A DNA stretch of 64,000 nt from Tachypleus tridentatus (lineage: Eukaryota > Arthropoda > Merostomata > Xiphosura > Limulidae): NCBI RefSeq assembly GCF_004210375.1, contig NC_134837.1:164775310-164839309 (forward strand), in the 5' to 3' direction. Below, one piece after another: positions 1-12,600 of this stretch (the first letter of the stretch is position 1; every line of letters begins with the position of its first letter). Under the pieces are notes generated by a model. It saw only the letters and a program-made list of their open reading frames with translations, was not told the origin of the DNA and made no database searches. The position numbers were made by a program, and so were the translations under genes.

Positions 1-603
1 TAATATAATATACATAACACAAGTTTAATGTCAATATGGTATATCTGAATGGTTTAGTTACTATAACGAATACCGTCAAGAGTACAGCAAACAAATGAAC
101 AATTAGTAATAGTAGTAGAAGTGCTACGGCCTGAGGTTAAGCTTTATCACCTAACAGTCAGTAGTAAAAAAATAAATAAAATCGATTTCATTTTAGTTGA
201 CTATAAGAGGATTTGTATTTCAATAAAAATATTTAAAATTTGATTATTTTTAAAGTTTCACAAATTATGTTCAAAATATCCGTACCTACACTTCTTTTCG
301 TCTGTTACTCTTCTGTATGAAGTCTACGAGGCTACCCATGTGGTTACTTAGTGCTTGCTGATATAAACGTAGAAAACAAATGGGAGCGATGAAGTGATAA
401 GTTAACAATAAAAAGTTATAATAGCTTTTGAGAGTAAACTTGAGTGTTTCAAATTGTTTAACCTAGACAAACAGATTTATACAAAAAATTTAACCACAAG
501 AAAAAATCTACATCTTTTTTCGTGGATTTTCAAATTTGTTCATTTTCCCCTAAACATCGACTAAGTTTTCCAAGTAACAAGTTGTGCTTTAGGCCTATAT
601 ATC
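1..603 (+). promoter_or_regulatory. Upstream region and 5'UTR of eIF4H
   Basis: AT-rich sequence before the start codon. I see no convincing TATA box at a fixed distance and no ORF. A slightly GC-richer part at 285-400 could hold the transcription start, but this is inference; an upstream non-coding exon cannot be excluded. Confidence 0.3.
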
Positions 604-638
604 ATGGCGAGCGGCTACTATAACAATTATGGATCGAG
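604..638 (+). CDS. EIF4H: eIF4H coding exon 1
   Basis: The ATG at 604 opens [11 protein letters not shown], and the exon ends with two bases (AG) before the donor GTTGTT. These join the first A of exon 2 to give Arg12, so the phase is consistent. The donor is weaker than the others, and no acceptor lies close upstream, so this is probably part of the first transcribed exon. Confidence 0.75.
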
Positions 639-3600
639 GTTGTTATTCATTTGGTATTTAAGTTTTTGTGTTATACTTTGATATTTTTTTTTATTCGTGC
701 AGTTCAGTTTCATTTCAATCACTGAACTGTTTCAAGAACTAATTTTTCTGGATAATTCCTTGTTTATGCACAGGAAACGATTTATTGAGCTCGTCTAGGC
801 TAAGTACTGAAGTAGTAAGTAGTAATAATATAGTAATATAGACTGTTAAGCCTACCTGAACACGTTTTACATTACAATTAGGCTTAATATGTGAAGTGTA
901 TGTTTGGGTTATTGATGTAGAAGACTGAACTCAATTCTATGCTATGTTTTTTATTACTAAATTAGTGGCCAATCGAAAAAAAATCCATTAATAAATGGTC
1001 GAATTTGACAAGAAAGAATTTTAAATTTGTATGGCTCAAAATTATTATTATATGGTAAGCAATTAAAACAGGAAAGTTGAGTTGAAGAATGTACAACTAT
1101 AATAGTATAACGGATATTGTCATATTATGTTTTATTATATTTTTGGTATAGTGATTTTGATATGAGTGAGGTTGTGCTGTTGCTGGCTGTTATGTAAAAA
1201 TAAGGTTAAAGTCTCAAAGGTTTGTGTAATGATTGTTTACATTTGAGGCATTTGTTAAGATCGGTGTATTGGTGATAAATTTAAAGCTGGTGAGCTTCAA
1301 GAGAATGTATTCTTAATTGTAATGAAGTGAACATAACATTTCGGAGAATTTTATATGCAAAAACGGCTCATTTGGGTTGAGAAAATATTTTACATAGAAG
1401 AGCGAACAACGTTTCGACCTTCTATGTAAAATATTTTCTCAATCCAAACGAGCTGTTTTTGCATATAAATTTCTCAACAAGTGGGTTTCTCGACATCACT
1501 GATTATTTCAGAGAATTAGAAAAAGAAGTAATGAAGACTTGTAAGTTTTAACTTTTTTAAAATAGTCTGAATGGGAAAAAAGAATTGTAATACAGGAATT
1601 ACAGGCCACTGAGACTGAGTGTTACGATTGGAAAGGTACTAGAATTCACATGTATTAATAGAGATAATTTAAAAATGGAGTTCTGATTTCAGGAGTGGGT
1701 GTAGCTATTTTACTTATTTGTTATAGTATATACATTTGCTTGAGTTATGTATTTCACAGATGATTGATTAATTAAATAAGTTGTGATATTAGTTACATAA
1801 TTCAAAACTGAATGTATAAATGTTTTTATATTAGTAAAGGACATTTTCAAATTCATTAAAGATAAGCAATGTTGTTGGTCAGGAATTTGTCATCAAGCCA
1901 TGGCAGTGACATTAACATAAGAACATATAAAGCAAGATCTAGAATGTTGTCTAGCTCTTCAAGTCATTACTTAATCACAAAATCAAAGGCAATGAAAGTA
2001 ACAAATTTAAATTCAGTCTCCTTGGCATCTGTATACTTAATTAAGAAAGTTTTTTTAATAAAGAACTAGTAACAAATTATAACTGTCAGTAAAGGACCAT
2101 ATGTCCTATAAAGCTGCCCTTGCTCAACCACCTTTTAAGAAAAATTGAAATTTAACCAATTTACAGATTTCCATTTGAAATTCTTGTATATGGGCCATTT
2201 TATGCTAACTCACCCATAAAAAATAACTTTTTTCCAGTTTGTATCATATATTTTCTTGAAAAAAAATTCAAACAAAAACTTCCTTTTGATTTATTCAGCC
2301 ATGCAAAATCCTAAAGCTGTACTGCATGACTGAATAAATCAAAATGAAGTTTTTGCTTAAATTGTTTTTCAGAGAAATCTATGACATGAACTGGGAAGCC
2401 CAAGGTTAGTTGGCATGGAATAACCTATATTTCTGGCCTTCATTGCTCTCAGTAGCAATTTGTTTTATAAATCAGTTATTCTGTAATAAAGTAAAGACTT
2501 TCTTAACTGGAACCTAATATATCTGTATACAAATCTTTAATTTGTTTTTTCATGGCCCTACTTCAGAATATAGCACAGAGAAGTTGGAGGATTTTTCTGT
2601 ATAGATTCCTTGGATTCACTTGTCAAATTCGATAAGATCATCTGTTACCCTTCTTTTCTCAAAAGAAAATAAGTTAACAAAATCTTAACTTATCCTTATG
2701 AGATAATATATCCATCTTCAGAATCATCCTAATATCCCTTCTTTGAACACTATTCAATGAAGTAATATTTTTTTTCCAAAGGTAGAGACCAAAACTGTAT
2801 GTAGTATTCCAAGTGTTGCCTAGTTAATGATTTGTGTAGATATGTAATTACCTCTTTTGAACTGTCATTTAATGTTTTTAAAAAACTTTAAAAATGTAGA
2901 TAAGACTTTCATAACCCTACAGGTTTCTCTGACCTTGTTTGTTTGTAGTTAAGCACAAAGCTACACAGTGGGCTATCTGTGTTGTGTCCACCACAAGTAT
3001 CGAAACTCTCTTTCTAGCAGTGTAAGTTCACAGACATACTGCTGCACCATTGAAGGCCCTTTCCTTGTATAAATTTGCACTTACAAATTATTTAGTATAA
3101 AAACATGAAAGAAATTTTCTGTAAACAGTTGTTCACTAAAAATTTAAATATTAAGTTCATACTGATCTGTAAAAACTGTCTGTTGTAGTTGTAGAGGTAA
3201 GGTACATTAAGACAAGACAGTAACAAAATACACAAGTTGTATTGAGATTTACAGAGTGTATCTGATCTTTGCAATTTAATATTAAGCAGTTAATGAAGTA
3301 TGAGTTACAAGCAACAAAATTTATGGAAGGAGTAACCAAATTAATTTTCGTTGAAAATTCAGACAAAGTGATTGAAAGGCTTCAGTTGAAATGGTAAAAG
3401 AAAAAAAGTGACTGTAGAACTTAGAAATTATGAAGTATGCATAGTTCTCTGTGAACATATATAAAATGTATTTTAAATTTCCAAAACAATAAATAAACCT
3501 AATATGAACCTGAGCATCTAAACAAGTTTTCAGAATATTCCATTTCTAGAGTGACGTTACTAGAAACAGAACACTGTCTCACTGACTTGTTTCCCTTTGC

Positions 3601-6600
3601 ATGGCTTTTTTGCAACTGTGCAATGTTTTTTCTTTAGTCATATTATTGAGTTTGTTTTTCTCTTGTATAAGATAAGTGATCAAGATTATCATAATCTTTA
3701 CATGCACCATAATGATAAGTTATGAGATGTTTGTTGTACTTGTCAGTTGATGAAAGTTGTTCTGTAGTACCTCAATATCCTCAGTACAGTTAGAAATGTG
3801 CACTGGTTTGACTTATTAATGCTACAAAGATGATCAACTAATTAAAGTTAGTGTTAGCGATTATTTCAACTATTCAAGTCTTGTGAGACTTGATTAGTTG
3901 ATTGTAATCAGTTAATGAGGCAAATGGATGATTGTCAAATTCCACAAATAGTTCAGCTCTATTTCATTCACATATTTCAGAGTTAACTGAAAAAATTGTG
4001 TATATTCATGCATAGAAAGTTTGGTTCATGTTTGAGAAAAAGGTAAAACAATTCAGTAATTTTAATATTCTTATGCTGCTAGTGACTGTTATATGTCATA
4101 GTATACATTACAAATTGGATTACATGATTTTGGATCAACTGTTGAGCAGGTAACTTCTTAATTGATTACATTTTATCAGTGATTAGTATGACCTTTGTAC
4201 CTGAACAGTTTATAATAAAAAGAAACAAGATTTTCCAATATGCTACATTAACTCTTCATACACAATTGGCTAATCCCATTAAGTGCTGTCCTCTATATGC
4301 AATTTTATAATGCATGCTATAAGCCTTTTATCATACCTCATTTGGAATTGACTGATTCCAGTGTGTTTCTTATACAAATTTTCATGTTATAACCCTCTGC
4401 AATAGGACTCTTTCAGTTCAGTTGTACCAAACTACCACTTCTGGTTTAGTAATACTCATGTTGTAACATTTAGTTTGTGTTATCTTCAAGTGTTTTACTT
4501 TAGTATGCTTCCATGTCTTATTCTAAGGATATTATTACATTTGGGTTGGTTCTTGTCAGTTTAAATTTTGAGGAAGCTGATTTATATTATGTGGACACCT
4601 TTTTGATACCAGGTGTTGGGTTCCTGGATTGATATATCACTTTTAAATTATTAACAGTGCTTTGTTCAGGAGTTGGCGAGAAGGGGGTAAGATTCTCTCC
4701 AGTCTCTTGAACTTGAGTTGAAGACAGTATGATACCTTTTCCTTTCCCCTACAATGATGTTTGTTTTCCAGTTGCATGAGTTTTGGATTGTAGTTGACTT
4801 GCCATTTACAGTCTGTTGCTCCCTAGTCACTTTCATATGTAGGGGCATATCCATTTCTTTTACCCAATTTTGTGTTTTATGGGATTGAGTTTCATTAATA
4901 CTGTATGATTTGGACCATTATCTCACCATAATTCTCTTCCACTTGGATGTACTTTCTTGTTTTTCTGCCCATCTATGCAAAACCTTTCTTAGATAGATGA
5001 ACAGTATACCTTGTTCAGAAGTGGTATATCTCATGTCAGAACTTATTTTTTATATCTTATTTTAGGGAATGTCCTTTGGGTGATTTGAAAGATGCTTCTT
5101 TCTTTTCCTTGCACCAGTCCCTCTGACTATTCAGTCTAGAATTTTAGCTATTTATGTGAGTGGAGGTAACATACCATATCAGAAGTTGTAATTTTTTCAC
5201 ACTGAAAATGTATTTTTGATAGGTACTTACCTCTTTTTCAAACTCCCACCCTTACTTCCCATTGAAAACCAATGTTTCCATTTTTTGCATTGTGCATTAG
5301 AATTGAATAGAGGGAGTTACATGCATAATGAGAGAATGTTGCATGAGATACACATTGGAATCATTCAATTTCAGCTTAGTAAGGGTGATATGTTTTTGTT
5401 TTTTTTTGCATATAGAGGATTGTATTAAATACCTTGCAGAAATACATTTACAGTATAGGAAAATTATAACCAATTTATTAAGCAGCTTGATTGTAAGGAG
5501 TCAGTAACTGAGTTGTTACTTGTTGCACCTTTGAATGGCAGTGGGTCTAACTGTTATATGAAATTATGCCTAATATTACTCATAATTATTAAATAATTAT
5601 CATTTGCTCTTTTTCCAAGACTTCAAAACTTTGCTTTTGGAATTTGATATTCAGGGGTATTGTATCCCAATTCTAAAATCCTATGGAGAACAAGTTGTTA
5701 TTGGATATAAACATCAAAGACAAACAATGCCCTTGAGTCGTTCTGCTGTGAAAAAGATCCCAGTTATTTGTAATTGGATAGCATTGAAATTCTACGATTA
5801 GAATTTGCTTTTTCTGTATACAAGATATTATAAGAATGCAGTGGCATTTTTGTTGTTGGTATTGAGGACCATTATCTTTTTATTGTATGTGTAAAAGTGA
5901 ATGATGTAAATTGTAAATTAGGATAGCTTGTTAAAAGGTGTGAAGATAAATATGAACATTTGCTCATTTTTGGGGAATGTTTCCTTGGATTAAATGTGGG
6001 AATGAATTACTTAGCAGGATACAAAGCTTAAATAAAAGATTATTAAGGACATGCAAAAGGTGTGCTGATTGGATATGTAGGATAGGATAAGGGTGAAATA
6101 CATTTTAGAGGTGGGTTCATTTTTGGCAGACTAGATGTTTGAGAAAACCATTCTTTAGAGGTAAGTTGAAACTCAACTTACTCGGTGGTAAGGAAGTTTG
6201 GAAAAATGGGAATAAATAAATTGATTAGATAACCATGTAATCAGTGTGATTGGAAATATATTTATAGCATAAATGGTCAATAAGTAATTTAAATTTACAT
6301 ATGATATTTAGGTCTTGGATGTTGCTAGCTGTGAAGAGGATGCTGCTGATTTACAAAAGGATTTTGATCATTTAGTGAGTTTGGTAAATAAATGGTAGAT
6401 AGGTTTTGATTATAATAAGTGCAAGATAATGCATGTGGATTATCATAAGTTTAATTATATTTGTATGGGAATAACCTTAACAATGTTATGAAAGAGAGGG
6501 ATCTTGGTGTAATAGTCAATAAGTCTGTAAAGCCATTTAAGCAGTGTGCTGTTGCTAATGTTGCAAATAGGATTTTAGGTTGTATCTATAGAAATATCAA

Positions 6601-9600
6601 ATACAAGTCTAAAAAGGTTATAAAAACATATTATAAGTCTCTGGTTAGTCTACATTCAGAACATTGTATTCAGTCTTTTGACTCCATACCTTAGGAAAGA
6701 CACTGAATTGTTGGGAAGGGTTCAGAGAATGGTTATTAGAATGGTGCTTGGGATGGAGGGGTTGTCATACAAGGAGAAGCTGAAATTTCTGAAGCTGTTT
6801 TATCTATAAAAAAAAATGAAGAGTGAGGACATGATTGAGGTGTTTAAGAATGTAAAGGGAATTTGTAATGCCTGTAAATTATTATCATTTTTTTATTTAA
6901 CAGTGAGAATAGTAAGACTAGGTACACAAGTATAAATTTTGGCAAGGTAGGAGTTATCTCCAGCTAAGACAGTTTTATTTTTCCAATAGGATGGTGTACC
7001 TTTGGATGCTGTGGAGGCAGTAAATTTAAGTGAGTTTAAGATAAAGCTTGATAAGTGTATGATAGATGAGGGCTGGCTTTAATATATTTTTTCAATTTAT
7101 TTAATAATAATTTTAGTTTAGAGAATGTAACAGCCAAAATGGATAAACAGGTCCCATTTTGTCCCAAAACATTGTCATAAATTAAGTAATAGTTTAAAAG
7201 ATAAATATACTGTATTATTTTGAATTTAAGATGCACCTTTTTCACATTTTTTGAACTGAAAATCATGATGCACTTTAAATTTGAGGTATTATTTTTCACT
7301 CTTCAAAATTCTTGAAAACATTACTTTCCTCAAATAATAAAGATTTTTGAAAAATCCTGCTTTAACAAACAGATTGAATTGTATTTTAAAAAGAATGTTG
7401 CTTAGAAAAACTAAAAAAAATAAAAAAAACTTAATTTTTGCCAGTGTTAGCACCTCTAGCAGTATAGTTGGATATTACTGTCCTCAGTCTTTGTTTGACT
7501 TTCCTGTTGTCCAAATGTGTTTTATGTAAGATGCCGAGTTTAAAAGAAAAGCTGTTTTGTGCATCAAATAGATTGGGAATTGTGCAACTGGTAAAAAGTA
7601 TACAGTGAGTAAGGCAAATGTACATTGTTGGCTTGGTATGAAAACCAAGTTGTTTTCTTGCAAAAAAAGTACAAAGTCATTTTCTGGCCCAAGAAAAGGA
7701 AGACATCGTGTAATTGATGTTGCCATTTTAACATATTTCGGAGAGTTTCTAAATACAGGATTATGTAGTGAGAGAAGTCTTTAATGTTAAAAGCAAATGG
7801 ATGTGTTGGAAATAGTCATATTTCTTTCAAGGCTGGTCATGGCTGGTGTGAGAAATTTATGAAAAGAGAAGGTTTATCACTATAGCAAATGACAACAATT
7901 AGTCAAAAATTGCCATCAGATTTTGAAGATGTAGAAGATGGAATGCAAGATGACATTTTTTTGAGACAATAGTGAATCAAGCAGTGAAGATGCTTCAACT
8001 TCAGAATATAACAGTGAGTCAGAAGAAACATCAAAGTAGCATTCTTGTTAAATAAAGAAAGCAGGAAGAAACAGTAATGTAATGAAAATTTTAAATTTCC
8101 TGTATATTCCATTTATTATAATTCATTTTGAATATATTACTAACATTTTTTATTTGTTAATAATCTCTTTTTAAAGCATATTTACTCCTTTTTAATTATC
8201 ATCCACATCTTGTTTTCTCTGAAAATCGATTTTTTAAAAGTGGGGTAAGTCAAATTAGAGGGCGTCTTAAATTTGAAGTAATATGATATTATTTTTCAAG
8301 AATAAGCTTAGTTGCTGTTATTATAATGTTTGGAATATTAGGCACAAAAGAGATGATGTTGAGGGTGTGTTTGAAAAGATCTGAAAAATTCAGAAAGTGT
8401 TACTGGTTCTTCCACATGAGAAAAGAAAATCTAATTTATGATGAATCTTTGTTTCATAGCAATAAGCAAATTTTTCAGTCACATAAAATTTCTAGAAATA
8501 CCATAACTGTGAACTGGCTAATTAATTTATATCAGAATGGCTAGTATGGGTATTAACAATTTTACTGATAAGGAGAGAACAACATTTTGACCTTCCTAGG
8601 TCATCTTCAGTTAAGAAAGATTATTTGAATTTGACCGTTGATGGACACATGTCTAAGGGACTAAAGTATAAACGGGTATTAGACTGTAGGGGGCATTGCA
8701 GGTGGATGTTAGGTTATTAATTAGTATAGGTATATAGGTGCTCCTTTATTATTGGTTTAATTTTAGTTTTAGTTGCTGTATAAGTAGGGCTTCTTTGATC
8801 TTGCATTTGTTTATATTTGTTTCCCTACATAATACCTGGGTGTTTTGTATGGCTATGTTGTATTTTATGTGGTTTGCAGTGCTTAAAAACATGTGAAGGT
8901 GTTTTTTTGTGTTCTTTAAACCTAGTTTCCATTTTTCTGGATGTTTCTCTGTTATAGTAGTTGTGGCAGCTGTTGCATTGTATTTGATAAAGTTTGTTGG
9001 TGTTGTGTTTTTCAGTGTAATTTTTACATAGTATGGACTTTAATTTTGTACCTAGTATTTGAATAAATTTGGTGCTTACTGGAATGTTGTGTTTTGTTAA
9101 GTTTTTTCCAAATGTTGGTTATTTTTTTGCTGATGTCGGGAACATATGGTATGCAGTAGTATAAGGTTTTGTAGTTTGTTGTATCTTGGGAGGCACTCTA
9201 TCAGAAGCTTTCTGATAGTCATAACACGTGACAGTTATTTTTTGTTCCAGAAAAGTGGAAGTCATACCCAAAAGCTTTAGCACATTGGTAAGACAAAGTC
9301 TTAACAAAATCATGCTGAGATATATGAATGAAATACATGTTCAAAGGCTTTTCTCTGTGATGAACAGTAGTTTCTAATCTGGTTAACAGTAAGAGTCAGC
9401 CTAGTAGTCCTGGATCTTCACTCAGTTCTTATTTTGAAAATAGCTCTAGCAAACTTTAGGAATGTGAAACTTGAAACCATTAGTACTCAGTGAAAGTCCA
9501 TAATTAGAAAACTGAAGAAAAACTAGACATACATTTCACAAGTAATTAATTTATTCATGACTATGGTTCTCCAGCAAAAGGTTATCAGGTACATGGTGAA

Positions 9601-12600
9601 CTTTCCATTCATCTAGAGGAAAGTGGGGAGGAGCTTGGTTGTTTAGAACGTTTTTTGTATTTGTTATTAGACTTCTATTTATTTCTGAAATTTCCAGTCA
9701 ATCTAGTTTTTTTACCTTTTAACACCTATGTAAAGTTTTGCAGACTTTTTTTTTTCCAGATTAAATTAGTAAGGTGGGTTGCAAAGGCTGAATCCATTTT
9801 CCTTAATTTCCAGCTTCTAGAATATTCTTTAATTTTTGTTTGTGTGGGACACTGTTTTGATCTATGTGTACATTATTGCAGTTTTGAAATGTTAATTGAT
9901 AAACACCACTGTTTTACTTTCTGCTTCTGTTTTTGTTGTTACACAACAGTTTTCTTAGGTTGTTTTTGCAGTAGAAGGGCAGCCTGTAGATTTCTTTGTT
10001 CAGTGTATTATATATTTTGCAAGAGAGGTTTCCAGTGTGGCTCATCTTAAACCTTTTTTTTTTTTGTTTAGTATATTATGTGGGTATATGGATTTTAAAT
10101 TTATGGCTTTCGGTTTTTTAAACAACAGTGTGTGAACTAATTTGGCTGTATAACCATTATTTACAACAGTTTCTTTTCAATTCACTTTCATAATCTTCAG
10201 ATGACAAGGGCACAATGATAGTGTAACAAACTATGGAGTGTGAAAAGTTTGTGAGATATTGGGTGTCTTGAAGAAGTATGTATGATGGTGACACTATAAA
10301 TCAGTTTTTTGAATATTTTAAAAGAATGTATGTAATTTATGCCAATTAAGTCCAAAAAATTGTTTTCATTTTGACCTATTTTTGTGGTAAATTTAATTTT
10401 TTGTGTGAATTTAGAAAAGTTACAAAGTTGTGTTGAGGTTTGGATTCTGTCTAGAGACAAGCTACATCATCTACATATCTGTACCAGTATTTTCTGTGTT
10501 TTGTATTATTTTCATCACTAAGCAAATTCTTCTCAATTATCCATGACAACTTCTGCAAGAAAAGGAGATAGGAGGTAAACACAGTTTCCTATGAACTATC
10601 TTGATCAAAATTTTTAGTCACTTAAATTTTCCATACCAAAAAAGTTTTAGCAAGTTGGTATGACAAGAAGACTTCAAAATCATGCTAAGAGTTATGAATG
10701 AAACATAATGTCCAAATGATTTTTTTCAGTTTTCATCATAATACCGAGTTCATTAAACCTTGTAAAAGATAGCAAGTTATCAATGAAAAGTTTTATTATT
10801 TTTCAAAGGTTAATAAGTTAATGTTGAGAGATATGTGAAGTTTGTTTTAAGTTTGACTTGAAAGGATTTGCATTTAGAATAAATGCAAGACCTGACATTA
10901 GTCAGTGAGAGATTTTAAAAGGAACTTTATTATGGTCCTTAGTTTGGTATCTTTACTACAAGAAGAATATGTGGAGAGAACCTGAAGAAATTGAGGCTTA
11001 TTAGTTCAATTTCTGTTGCTAGTAAAGTGTTGAATGCATTATTATAAAAACATTGGAATGCTGGCATTTAATTAATGATCTTCAAAGTATCTGTGAATAG
11101 TAAGAGGATGACATGTTCCTGAGTTATGGGAATTTGGATAAAATGCACTTCTTGTCAGAGATAATCATTATTGTGATGGGGAGAAAAGTAATTAGTGAGA
11201 TTTTTTATAAAAGCCTTAAATATCTTATTTAATGATTAGAAAAAGAGCAGTTACTGATTGGTTTACAACAATGTTGAATTAACTGTTTCGCTATAGGCTT
11301 GGTATAATACACATATTTGTCTACACATTTGCACACATTATGATCGGTGATATAAAGTTAACCTATATTTTTCCTTGACTTGGCTGCTTTTTAGTGAACT
11401 GGTATTTTGTGATATAGTCACACTTCAGTTATACATTTTATATATATGTGTGTGTGTGTATATAGATTATTACTAGTTAGAAATAAATTGTTAAACTTAT
11501 TTTTTTTCTTAAAATATAGAACAATAAATCAAGAAATGAAGCAAATGGTTATCTCTAATTGCTACAACCTTTTGAAAGTGGAGGATATAAAACAATTTTT
11601 TTTTTAGGTTTTATATATACAGTTTAATAAACAAACAAAATCATAAATAACTATACCAATACCATAGAATTTCACTATAATTTATTAAGTTTAGTAACTG
11701 AGATTAAAAACAAAAAATGAAAGTTTGGGCAGACTAAAGACACAACCTTCCTCCTTGAAATCTTGGATAAAAAGAACTTTTTTGCCATTTCACAGATTAA
11801 AATGGCTGAGAAAATCACTCTTGGTGATATTCTGTGCTGCTGTTGGTTATTCACGTGGTATATATTGAAGTTAGTGTATATAAGTGACTGTTTCCAAAAA
11901 TGGAAAGAGGTGAATGGGGCCACTGTGTTTGATTCAGTACACAAGTCATATCTCAGCAAAATAAAAATATATCAGGTTCTCATTTTATATTTTAGCTTGA
12001 TAATATTAGAAATTTGGGTTTTTAATTTGTAAAACACTATAGACTTTGTATTTTGACATCATAGACATTTACTTTTAAACTGCTGCATTTAACATACCAT
12101 GTGACTCACTAAAATCTATTTTTAGATGTGTTTTTAAATTAAGAATTTCACTTGTATATAATATCAAAGCTTTAATTGGAATCTATAATTTGATTCCAAA
12201 CTTATTGACGTAAATTCATAAAGTAGTAATTCAATAAAATGTTTTAATGTAAGTCAAATGCATTAACATGGCTGTTAACCCTTGACCTGTCATGAAAGGG
12301 TTAAAGAATAAGAGGGTTATAATAGCCTTATACAAGACTTGGTGAGGTATTATTTGGACTGCTATATTTAGTTTTGGTCCCATTATAATAGAAAGGCTAT
12401 TAAGATGTTAGAAACACTATAGAAAGGCTAGTGTACACTGATACCTAGTTTAAACCATTTTAGTTTATAGTTTTGAATTTTTTTCCATCTGGATTGCAGA
12501 ATAATTAAACCATCATTGGAACATAATTTTGATATTCAGAAATATCAGGTATTATATAGTTTTCTTGGGGTTTGCTAAATTGTAGAATGAAAAGATTGGA

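Noticed and set aside
9655..10050. Plus-strand open frame of 131 codons, Phe/Cys-rich
   Set aside because: It is the shadow of the minus-strand Penelope-like element B; the composition reflects T-rich antisense.
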